Source: Krasilnikovozyma curviuscula
Taxonomy: Eukaryota; Basidiomycota; Tremellomycetes; Cystofilobasidiales; Mrakiaceae
NCBI GenBank assembly: GCA_014825775.1
Contig: MVAQ01000171.1
Span: forward strand, 1 to 47,030
Direction of reading: 5' to 3'
DNA length: 47,030 bases
The notes under the pieces were generated by a model that made no database searches, was not told the origin of the DNA, and saw nothing but the letters and a program-made list of their open reading frames with translations. This document shows positions 1 through 10,749 of this stretch, piece after piece; position 1 is the first letter of the stretch; every line of letters begins with the position of its first letter. A program made the translations under genes and the position numbers.

Positions 1-105
1 GTTTTGGTGTATGTACATTATTTCTTTGTAATTTTGATATTTGGAGAAATTCACACTCGTTCCTTTGCTTGAACGCGCCTTTTTCGTTCAATCCCTCAAA
101 CCGGG

Positions 106-3100
106 ATGTCTGGAGCTGGCTTCAGTCCCCAAAAATCCCGTCAGATGAAAAGCCGTATCCCAGGCATTGTCAGAAGAACCTCAGCTTCACCAAAGAACCA
201 GCAACTTGCACCCATTGTAATTCGAAGGCCTGTAGCAGGAACGCGTGAATCATTGGAGGAGCCTCAAGCCCAAATTGACGAATATCTATTCAGAGACAGC
301 ATGGGTCTAGAGAGCGATGATAAAGATTTACTAAGTGACGCGGATGAAGAAGAAAAGAAGGACAGCAGGATGAAGCAGGTGGAGGGCCGGTCGCTGCCAG
401 TGAGTTTCGCCCTATCTTCACGCTCTCCCTGGCTTTTCTTACTAAATTGGGTGATATCTGTGGGCACAACAGAAGCTCTCGGAAGAACTTGGTAGAACTG
501 AAGCCATGGTCAATATCAACGTGAGTTTGGAATACGCAAAGGTTTTCCAATGTTACCAGCCACCCAACTCACCTCTTTCTCGTTTTGCGTTCCACCTCTA
601 CCAGTCGTCGAGCCCGCATCAACCAGCAGCCCTCGAAATTCTTGGTCACTACGACAGCGATCTCAGTGCTGCTTTACTATCCTCACACACTCATGAAGAA
701 ATCGAAATTGTACAGCAGCAGAACGATGTAGCGCGCGTTAATGAGGAGGAGGGACCGGAAGGCACTTCAGCAGAAGCGGGTTGTTCTAAGGAAACCTTAG
801 CAGTAGCATTGCAAATACATTGTTCTGACATGTCCATCCTTCAGCAGGACCCAAAGCAACCACCTACCCCATCTGCGATGAAGTTGGACGTTCCAGCCCA
901 CAATCGTCACGTTGAACAACCTGTCGCTGGCCCATCCACTTTCCATGGTGCTATGCTCCCACCTCCCAATCCTCCTCCGAAATCTCAGCCTTTGGTCAAG
1001 AAACGTCTCCTTCCAGAAGCAGACGACGGTAGCGACGATTATCGATGTCCACAGTGTGTAAAGCTCATGTAGGTGTTGCGTTTTTGGTCTTGAGTGTAAC
1101 GAGAGAAGATGCTCAAGTCATACCCCTACTTTTCTTAGGGTCGTTCCTTTCTGTGTCAATCCGTGCGGGTGTACAGTCTGTGGTATCTGTGTGTACAAAT
1201 GGTCGACGCGAAAACCTGTTCCAGTCAGAATGTGTCAACGAGCTGGTTGTGAAACATCAATTAACCTGGACTGGAAGTGGATACCGAATCAGTACGCTGT
1301 GGATCTGATTGAGAAGTGGATCAACGCGCCGGGAAGGACGTGGGATCAGCTGAGGGAATGGGAGGAGAGAGTGAAGGAATGGGACGCTGTGGGGAACAAG
1401 ATCGTCTTCCAACACCCTTTACCGAAGAAGGTGAAGAAGAAGAATGTGTCAAGCTTGTTAGGTCCTGTAGCTGATTCTGCTGCTGAAAGCACGTCGATCC
1501 CGGTCGCGATGGCGTCGGCTTCGGCATCAACATCATCAGCGTCATCTCCAACATTATCCACTCCAGAAATTACATCTACATCAACACAGACATCTCTTCT
1601 CACCACCTCGAGGGATCAGAGTACATCTACTGAGGACCTACCCCTTCCTAAGACCGAAACGCGAGAAATGGCCTCCTCGACAACTGAAATGCCGTCACAA
1701 CTCAGCTCCACATCTCATCATCTTCACACTATCGTTGTTTCCTCAATTGAAACTTTCCCCCCACCGTCACCCGCCTCAGATCAACCTCGCACAGCTAGCA
1801 CCGCACCAGAGCAGCCACTTCTGAAGGTAGCTGATGGAGAAATATCAACGACGCTGTCACTCCCTCTTCTCGAAGAAAATGTTTCACTACCAACAGCTGA
1901 ATTTTCAGCGTTATCTTCGGTAACGGCAGAGGAAGTTATCACCTTTGAGGATGCCCCAGCTCAGGAGTCACCTGAGGGAACCACTGCGATCGCGTCAATC
2001 CCTTCGCCAATTCTGGATCAGGTAACGACCGAAGTTCCTTTACCTCGTCAATTAGTAACTGCGATGCCAACGCCTTCTAAGCATCGCCATCTCACTGAAT
2101 CTCCAGAAAAGGAACCGGTTTCACCTGAACTCTTTGTGCAGACCCAAGTCACCACGAACCTTGGGTCCGTCATTGGCGAGGGCGATATACATATTGCCAA
2201 AGAGCTCGAAATTGCGGAACTGGATCCAAAAGATGCAATGGACGGAGTAGTGTTTGAGATGATGGTCGATAGCTTCAGCTTCGGTAAGGAAGCTGCTGCA
2301 ACTACAACCGCCGTGGTGGATCAACTGGATGAAAGTATCGAAACACCGAATCCAGCGTTTGCTGATGAATTGGAAGTGTTGCCTCTAACGCAATTATCTC
2401 ATGAATCGCATGCTCAACAGTTGCCAGAAGAAGAAAACGAAGAAGACGCAACACTTGAGCTTATTGCTCCTTTGTCAACACCTCCTAATTCGGAACCTCT
2501 TCCTTCACTCTCAAACACACCAAATTCGGAAGTCTCTAGCTACCAGATTCCTACTCCCACGGCAACTACACCTGCTGAGGTATCTCAGGATACCGCCAAG
2601 GTCACCCGCTCCAGTATGAACAATAAGAAGCGCACTGCGACGGGCACCACGGCGATGCCCAGCCCCGAGCCAAAGAGACGGAGAGGCAGGGGGAAAGTGG
2701 TTGAAGTGGAATCATCGCCTACACCTGCACCAGTACCAGAATACCCCGCACCGATCACTCAACTTGGTGATGTCGCTGAAGAGATCCTGGTAGTCCCCAG
2801 ACCCCAACGAGCTGCTTCGAAGAGGAAGAACAGTAGCGATACAGCCTCGCCAGTACCAGCACCTAGGCAGCCGAAAAAGAACAGCATAAAAAATAAATCA
2901 TGTTCTGTTCCAGTTGCTGTTCAGCCGGAAGAACCGGCGCACTCTGACGCCAACTCAGTAGCATCGCCCAAGAGGTCTTCGCGGCGTCGAAGTCGAATCA
3001 ACACCGTTGCCACCCTGAATAGCCCAGCAGTAGCTTTGAAAGTTCACTGGAACCTCGTTGAAACCAAGAAGAAGAAGCGTGGCGAAATGAAGATGGTTGA

Positions 3101-3960
3101 AGTGCGGAAAGAGGGTGAAGAGACTCAATTCTTCATCGTAGGAGACAATGGGGACAAAGTCTGGTGTGATTGGCGTGGGATCCCATTAGATTGGAGTCGT
3201 CCAGCTGCCTCTGAGGAATACTCTATAGTGGTGGAAGCACTGGCCGATGATGTACCTCAGGATGCTGAGAATGAGCTTCTTTCGGTTGTTGAAGGAGTCG
3301 CGATGGATCTAGATTTGGTCATCCCAAACGCGGATGATGATGTTGAATTGATCAACGATTTAGGGTTTACCCCTCTGAAAAAGGTTTGTTGTAAAACATA
3401 TCTCTGTATGATCGACTCCTTTGGCTAAAGACCAAGTTTCATTATTTTAGATTTCTCAAGCTCTCCAAGCGGACGAAACACCCTCACCACCTATTCGGAA
3501 ACTCGCGGACCGTGCCAGAAAGAATCCAAAAAGACCCTTAGTGGAATCACTAGCATTCCAGTCCTCATCAGTTATACCAGAGACTCCTCAATCAAGGTCC
3601 ATCGACCAAAGTGAAGGAGAAATGAGTGAAGCCAACTCATCTCCAGCACCAACTGCCCAGAAATACATAAATCAAAGTCAGCCAGTTCTACCTCTCAAGG
3701 CCAACGACTCTCCCGATCCACTTCTTCTTGGTTGCAGCAAAAGTGCTACTACCACTACCTCGCCCTCGAACGAAGTAACATCTTCTAGCTCACCCTCAAA
3801 AGTCTTCCGGCCTGAAACTCCAGTTTATGATGAGGTTGAATTGGAGATTAGACGAAAGCTGAAGAATGTGCCAGTTGTTCAGAAGCATCATCGGGATTGG
3901 AGCGCTACTCCCCCTGGGATAAGAATTATTCCTGGCGCAACCAGGGCAACACGGCAATGA
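106..3960 (+). CDS. Large disordered protein with RING-like zinc cluster
   Basis: Proposed exons are 106-399, 473-520, 605-1068, 1139-3383 and 3451-3960; phases close to a 1186-aa protein. The join 1068/1139 brings together a cysteine cluster: CPQC at residues 262-265, then Cys at 274, 278, 280, 283, 286, 301 and 306. The C-x2-C ... C-x2-C ... C-x4-C spacing resembles a RING-type zinc finger, usually found in E3 ubiquitin ligases, although the usual central His is replaced by Cys. Directly after it is a Trp-rich helical segment (IEKWINAPGRTWDQLREWEE). Most of the rest is Ser/Thr/Pro-rich and looks disordered, with basic RRGRGK-type patches that could be nuclear signals. A short ordered stretch rich in Trp (VWCDWRGIPLDW) lies near residue 930. 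Ligase activity is inference; I do not recognise an orthologue. The start was chosen as the first in-frame ATG. The downstream gene is convergent. Confidence 0.72.
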
Positions 3961-4220
3961 GAGTTAGAAATTGTCCACATAGCTCTTAAATTAATTTTTA
4001 TTAAAGATTCCTTCCCCTTTAAATGGTAACGCCAAGAACAAGACCTTGTCGACCAGGTTAGGTCAGGTTAGGGTTGAGCAAGGAGACGGATTCAAGGGCT
4101 TTGGCTGCGTCGAGTGATGGCATTACGAATGTAATTTGAGTAGAAAAAGGGATGCGGTTGGGAGAAGTGAAGAGGAATCGGCTTAAGAGCCTCAGGACTT
4201 AGTCTCGGTGGGGAAGAAGA

Positions 4221-4297
4221 CACAGGTGTGCGCTCGGCCCCGAAAGAAAACGCCGAGCCTTGCTTTTATTTACATTGTTGCAAAGTGTGAAGGTATA
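4221..4297. repeat. Hairpin repeat, copy 1
   Basis: The left copy of an imperfect direct repeat starts with GGTGTG at 4225. It carries a perfect 7-bp stem GCTCGGC (4232-4238) / GCCGAGC (4252-4258) around a 13-nt purine-rich loop. The stem is followed by CTT, a T-rich stretch and ACATTGTTGCAAAGTGTGAAGG. The second copy lies about 101 bp further right with the same order of blocks. Confidence 0.6.
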
Positions 4298-4321
4298 CCG
4301 ATAAATTGAATCAACATCTGG

Positions 4322-4401
4322 CTCCGGTGTGGTGCTCGGCCCCGAGAGGAAAGGAAAGACCGAGCCTTAAATTTGTTTGCATTTTTGTAACATGTAAGGC
4401 A
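4322..4401. repeat. Hairpin repeat, copy 2
   Basis: The right copy starts with GGTGTG at 4326 and has the stem GCTCGG (4334-4339) / CCGAGC (4360-4365) with a longer purine-rich loop. The identical core GCTCGGCCCCGA is shared with copy 1. The T-rich tail (GTTTGCATTTTTGTAACATGTAAGG) matches copy 1 imperfectly. The stem arms are kept while loop length differs, which suggests that the structure matters, perhaps as a 3'-UTR element of the ABC transporter mRNA or as a small RNA. Confidence 0.6.
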
Positions 4402-4489
4402 TATGAAGTTTATAAAGTCAACTTCAATCGGTGTAGATTAGTGTAGATTAGATGAAAAAACTCTAGGGAGCATCGTTCCAAGTGTCCGA

Positions 4490-7400
4490 TTACTCCTTCT
4501 TCTCCTTCTTCTCGTTCTTCTGCATCTTCGCTTTCTTTGGCACTCTAAACAGCCAATAGAAGAGCAAGGCACCAATAATGTTGATGACACAGAACGCCAT
4601 CAGGATTCCGAAATCTCGGCCTCGATTTTCGTACTTAATGGAGAAGGAGTCGAGGAAGACGTTGGTGTCCTTGATGGCACAGAAGCTGCAGTTGGAAGTA
4701 GCGGAGGTATCTTGGAGGTAACCACCATATGAACTGATGTAGGTGGACATATAGTCTCCACACGAGGAACCGGCAGGGGGTTGGAAGTGAAGGTACTCAT
4801 TTTCTGCACATACGACGTTGGTGTTGCTGAGACCAACTCCGAGGATGCCTTCGACGAGATAGGTGAATGGGGAGACGCGATACATGAAGATCCAGAACCG
4901 AGGGAGGTTGGAAGCTGATGACAACACACTATTTGTCCCAGAATTATTGCACATCGATTAGCCCATTACCAATCACGCGAGACTAACAGGGCTGGAGATA
5001 CTCACCCGCAGAAGATCAAAGTAAGCGAGAACAGCAAATTGGCGATGTTACCACCGTTTTCAGCGGTCTCAATACCGGCGATTACCATGTTAGTGAACTA
5101 AATAAAAAAAGGAAGATGGTCTGTTTCCTGGACAGAAAATGAGATGGCGGCGAACACTTACGGTCGAGGTAAACATGAGGAAAGACCAGACGAACAGGAA
5201 CATCCATCCTCCTCTCTCATTGACCGCGTTGGTGGGGATAGCATTTCGATACATTCCGATTGGGAAGTACCAGCACAGGAATACGATGACTGCCATGAGG
5301 GTATTCCAAGGCAATTCAACGATGATGTTCGAAGCCATGAAGACCTTCCAAGAGTAGGTCTTGGCTGGTCGTTCTCGAACTTCGTATAGAGATCGCTGAG
5401 TGACAAATTGAGGCATGATCTGTTGAACCATCTGGCCGAAAATGGTGAAGAGCATGAAGATAGCAAAGAGCTGATTCTGGAGGCCTTGTTGGGAGTTGTT
5501 GGCTTTAAAGAACGAGAAACCGATAAAAAGCGACTAATTTCCAATGAAAGCTGAGTCTAAGGTGATTTTGGTAGAAGAATTTGAGAGAAAGAAACTCACG
5601 GAAGCGGTGCATAACGCAATCTTGGACCAGATGTAAGAGGGAGTTCTCCAATACTGCTGAAACACTCGTGTAGTGACCTGAATCATTTGCTGAGACATCG
5701 GAGCAGCAAACTCCTTATAAGCACTTGGATCCTGTTCTGTTGAACTAGTGTTTGCTTCTTGAGGGCGGGTTTCTTCCAAGCGTGCTAACTCGCGACGAAC
5801 CTCCTTCCACTCCTCGGATTCCAACCAAGTGTTGTGCCAATCAATATCCGTGTGAGAGCCAGGAGCAGCGCCAATCACAGAGAGCATCCATTCGGCTGGG
5901 TTGTCACCAGGAGGACACTCATAAGCGCCGTTTTTTTCAAAGTAATCTGAGTACAAAAACAGCTTGTCAGTGCTGGAAGCCCGACAAAATCAACTTTACA
6001 CAAACCTCTCAAGATCTTGGACTGCTTTCCGACTTCTCCGAAATAAATGGTTTTTCCACCTTTAGCCAAGAAGAGGAGACGATCGAATCGTTCGAATAAC
6101 ATCGCTGAAGGCTGATGGATTGTACACCTACCCATCACAATATGGTCAGCATCAAGCAGCAAAAAGTTGATGTCAGGTGATTCGACTTACAAGATTGCCT
6201 GTCCGTGAGCAGTCAGCTTCACCAAAAGATCACAAATGGAGTAGGACGTTTGAGAATCCAATCCAGAGGTAGGTTCGTCCAAGAAAAGAAGAAGTTCCGG
6301 CTTTGCGACCAGCTCAACACCAATAGTGAGCCGTTTTCGTTGTTCAACGTTGAGTCCTTCGCCAGGTACACCGATGACTGCGTCTGGATATGCTTCCATA
6401 TCAAGAAGTTTGAGAATTTCTTCAACGTAATCGAGCTTCTCCTGTCGTGGAATGTGGACGGGTTGACGCAAAAGAGCACTGAACTGCAGCGCTTCCCGGA
6501 CCTAAAATTTGTAAGATGAAGGCATTTAACATCTTACAATGTTGCTTCCGAGTGAAAGAATATACGTACAGTAGAGGTAGCAAGGTGAAGATCTTGTTGT
6601 TGAACATACCCAGTCTGGAAAGAGGCAATGGGTTCAGTTCTGTTACAGAAAAAAAGCGACAGGAAAAAACTATAATTACTTTACGTTGGAAAGACAAATC
6701 CCTTGGTTGACCATCAACAAGCATGCTTCCTGTCACGACCCCCATGGTGACACGTGTCGCTAGAACATCAAGAAGCGTCGTTTTACCAGCACCAGATACT
6801 CCCTGTTACGACTTGAAAAGTTAGAACAAAGTAATAGCACAAGAATTAATATGAAGGCTTACCATCAAAGCAGTGAGCTGACCAGGTTTGATGAATCCAT
6901 CGACATGATCCAGAATCCTCCTCTCTTCGCCTTTAATTTTGATGTCATAACAAACATCTTTCCTGGAAAAATAAAACAGTGTTGGACAATGAGCAACATC
7001 AAAACCACACGAGGAAGAGGTTTACTCACCAGTGGAAGACAGCGGTCTGCTTTGGGATCATCGCTGCGGACGCCCCTCCTTCCTGCCCACCTTTCTCGCG
7101 GACCTGCTCTGCTGGAACTGCCTTTTCGGGACCAGATTCAACATCATCACTCTTTTCCTTGAGAACAGTTGGGATATGACCTCTGCGAAAGACCAATACC
7201 TCTCCTTTGGACTTTTTGGCGGTGATATATTCAGAGGCAAGCAGATACACAGCCATCAGTCCGATCATGAAAGCGATCAGAATTCCAAAGTTTCTAAAGA
7301 AGATTGCTTAAGTAAGTCATGAGACAAAGCGAAGAATCGGATGAAGTGACTAACCTCCACTTGTGTGCTGGATCATATTGATAGTTAGACGCCAGATAAA

Positions 7401-10300
7401 CAGTACCTTCAACAACGCTGGATCCAGCGGTGGATCCTACCGCGGAACAGACCTGCTCAGTCGAAGAGATGCCATTATATCCAGGGCCAGCTGGAACGTA
7501 AGCAGAGCAAGTGTAGTTTCGTCCAGCAAATTCGTTGATCATCAGAGATTCGAAGGCGTAGCCGACCGGGTCAAGGTAATTGATCCACCGAGACCAACCT
7601 AACATGTAGTTCGTAGGAATAGTAAAGCCAGTGTATATAACCAGTGCCAGAATGAGAACAGCTTTTTTTGGAGATAGAGGGGGGGTGATATCAATTAGTC
7701 TCGTTAGAGGAGAGCGGGAGAGAAAGAAATGCATACCTGCAGGTGCAAGTGCCTCTGCGAGTGTTCTCGAGAGAGCAGCAATAGATCTGAAGAACATTGA
7801 CATAGTGAGGGTAGTGAAGAAGCTGATCAGCAGGAAAAAGAAGAAGTTTCCTCTGGGCACGCAAGGGATGGTGAGCACGGATATTCTTGATCTTACACCC
7901 TAGGGATCTGATATTACTCACGGTGCTCTGCGAAGATTGGACATAAAGTAAAGTACTAAGTTGAAAGTGATGGAATTTGTGATCTTGTATGGGATATCCG
8001 TCAGCATGGACGCGAGCGCCTCTGCCGATGGGTGATAGAACGCGTATCGTTGATGCTTTTCAACGATGGGCCTTTGGGCATATAATGTCAAGATCTAAAA
8101 AAAAAGCGAATAGATTAGTTGGTCATCTTTTGGGAAATATGCCTTCACTCACCTCAAGGGCAGACGAGAATGCGTTCAACAGGATAGCAAAGAACAACAA
8201 CGCTCCTCTCTGATAGAAACTACCAGTTGTTTGGGGGAGGTTGTAGAAGACCGAGGATACGACCAAGGCCATGATGGTGTTCCCAAAGAGTTGACTTAAG
8301 GTGAGAGATGGATCTGCTGCAAGTCGTTGGAAACCACGCTGCAAACAGAGGGCTACTTGCCCTCTGAAAGAGAGGGTATATGGAGACTTTGCTGATCTGA
8401 AAATTCGAGGTTAATATATCAATCACCACCGAATTAAGAAAGGCATACGAGGCACCCACAGTTGCTTGGACTGCTGAGCCCTTCTTGAAGCTCTGAACTG
8501 TTGCGACTTTTCACCGTTTTCTGGGAATCTCTGGGCATAGGCATCAATGTCTTTACGCAAAGTAGCGTAGGTTTCACTGTTCTTCCAGCGTCGAGCGAAC
8601 TCTTGGGCCGTTCGAGGGGTCTGGTTCTCAAATCCTGGGCGGACTCGTCGTTCTAGAGCCGAAGTCAAAGAAGTCAAGAAGTCTAGAACAAAGGATATCT
8701 AGAGGTCAGCGCAAACCGCGGATGTTGATATCAAACCAAAACCACCTCACCTGGAGTGGTCTGTTGTTCTGGACATTCAAAACCCATGTCGACGAAGAAC
8801 TGCTTAGCAGCGGTAATTGGGCCAAAGTAGATTTGTTCACCTTCATAGAGAACCACAACTTTGTCAAAAACCTAGTAAATACGCTTCATATCAGTGCCAA
8901 TCCGCAAGGTAATGATAATTGACAGACGCACCTCGTAAGCACTCCCAGGGGCTTGGTAAATTGCAACACAAGCAGTCACTTCCGCGATCTGGGTCTGGGT
9001 TCTTAGAGTTTTACAGAACTCCAAAGCATTGGCAGCATCTAGACCTCTAGTGGAGTTATCCCAGCACCTGTTAAAGTAAGTAGTTTGTAAAGTCACCCCA
9101 GCAACGCCAAAGTACATTCTCTCTTACTGGAGTGGAGCAGCAGCTAAACACGCTTCAGCGATAGATACTCTCTTCCTTTCCCCTCCAGAGACACCTCTGA
9201 TAAAATCGTTTCCGACGCGAGTGTTGATAGTGTGCGAAATTCCCAACATCGCCATAACTACATCCCTGGTATACTGAGCAAATTGCCTAGCTTTCAGTCC
9301 AGCAGGTGGGTTTCGAGGCTGGTGTACGGGAAAGGTCAGATGATTGTCAATAACGAGAACCAGAAAAGACGAAGGGGAGACCGAAATTGAAAAATCACTG
9401 ACAGCTCTTGCCTGGGCAGCAAATGCCAAGGTATCTCCCACGGTAAGCTGAGGGAAATGGACATCTACTTCAGCAGTGTAGATGGCCTCTCCTCGGAAGT
9501 TAGATCTCATCTGCTTGGGTGTGATACTGGCGCCCAATTAAACACCGTCAAGACAGAAACAGAGTAATTTCTTGGAATCAAGAATGAACACACCCTTGAT
9601 AATTGATATAAGAATTCTTGTCCATGTAAATACCATTCATCTCGCCAGCGATCGTTTTGAGGAGCGTGGAGCAGCCACTAATGACGAGTAAACAATGTGG
9701 TGTCAGCCAGCGGCCTCACCTGTCACATTCAAAACAACAATCGACTCACCTTCCCGGAGGACCCAACACAACGAGCATTTCACCAGATTCAACAAGCCCA
9801 TCGAACCCATTTAAGATCTGTACTTTTCTCTTGTTCCCGGTGACAAGATCCTTGAACGATCCAAGAATCGAGAGGACAAGGTTAGTGACAGTAGGCTGGT
9901 AGTCGGCATCTGAACCGAAACCGTGGACGTAGAGATCCTTGAAAGCGAATCCAGCAGTCCTGCCGGGGTTATTGCCCTCGAGGTTGTTGAGGTGAAGTAG
10001 TTTCCGTGTCCAAGCTGTTCCGTTGAAATTGGGACCGAAGGGGTCGAGCTCAGAGTTCTTAAGTGGTGGGAAAAGATCGCCTGCTATGTCATCTGGATAA
10101 GCCTGTGAGTGCCTTGTAGCGTGACGACTGAGCTGGCGGGCCAAGGTTTCAACCTGTTTTTGCTCCTGTTCGCCATGCTGGAATACGGTGGAATTCTCAG
10201 AGACGGTAGCGTCGTCGACTTCAAGGACGCCAGGAGTCTTTGAAGCGACACCAGAATGGCTGTTCTGATTGTCATGATTGAAGTTCCCGGTGGGATACAT
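4490..10300 (-). CDS. PDR-type ABC transporter (drug efflux pump)
   Basis: Exons on the minus strand are 10300-9750, 9677-9594, 9526-9403, 9318-9128, 9067-8932, 8871-8751, 8682-8449, 8391-8153, 8094-7922, 7852-7737, 7661-7355, 7293-7030, 6962-6863, 6802-6680, 6614-6570, 6501-6191, 6127-6006, 5946-5600, 5533-5162, 5097-5006 and 4928-4490. They sum to 1496 aa, the usual length for full-size fungal pleiotropic drug resistance (ABCG) pumps, which export xenobiotics or lipids at the plasma membrane using ATP. Order is NBD1-TMD1-NBD2-TMD2. NBD1 has the fungal degenerate Walker A ([12 protein letters not shown], near 179-190), signature [14 protein letters not shown] (295-308) and WDN in place of a canonical Walker B. 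NBD2 has a canonical Walker A ([12 protein letters not shown], 881-892), the degenerate signature [10 protein letters not shown] (986-995) and [13 protein letters not shown] loop sequences such as [14 protein letters not shown] are intact. No breaks were seen. The substrate cannot be told from the sequence. Confidence 0.95.
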
Positions 10301-10749
10301 GACTGGCGAAGAAGAAGAAGCAAAGTGGGTTTAGCGAGTTTGATTGACTTGGAGTCGCGGGAGCCAGAAATCAAGCAGACTGGCTACTCTGGGCACCTGG
10401 AAACCCTGAGAAATCTCAGTAATAAGTACTGCTCTTAGGATTATGTCGGCAGTGAAAGTTGGCGGAGGCCTGATAGGAGGAAACGGTCTATGCGATTTTA
10501 TATGGTCCCATGGCGAGGACGGCCGCCTTTCAGCTCAGCGAGTTGGGAGCCGCAGGACGGTATAAGACGCGCCGTCGGTGACGAAACGGTGTTTTGGCAA
10601 GCTGGCTGCCGTCTTGGCAAAAACAAGCCCACGATGAATAGGCGTGATGACAAGTCTGGCTGGATGCACTTGCGAGTGACAGAACACGATCTGAGTATCA
10701 AATGAGAAGGGGTATACACAAAATCCTGACCTAGATGTCTTACTCGAGA
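10301..10749. other. ABC transporter promoter / Ptm1-like 3' region
   Basis: This 449-bp stretch separates the ATG of the ABC transporter (minus) from the stop of the next minus-strand gene. A TATA-like TATAAAA on the minus strand lies at 10496-10502. I see no gene in it. Confidence 0.5.
10496..10502 (-). promoter_or_regulatory. Candidate TATA box of ABC transporter
   Basis: TATAAAA on the minus strand lies about 195 bp upstream of the transporter ATG. Motif and position are compatible with a core promoter, but such a short match can occur by chance. Confidence 0.3.

Larger units (their letters stand above)
3961..4489. other. Convergent intergenic region with repeats
   Basis: This stretch holds the 3' ends of the RING-like gene (plus) and of the ABC transporter (minus). 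It contains two copies of a hairpin-bearing repeat (annotated separately), a telomere-like stretch GGTTAGGTCAGGTTAGGGTT at 4056-4075, and two adjacent copies of GTGTAGATTA at 4431-4450. I see no open reading frame that could be a gene. Confidence 0.6.
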
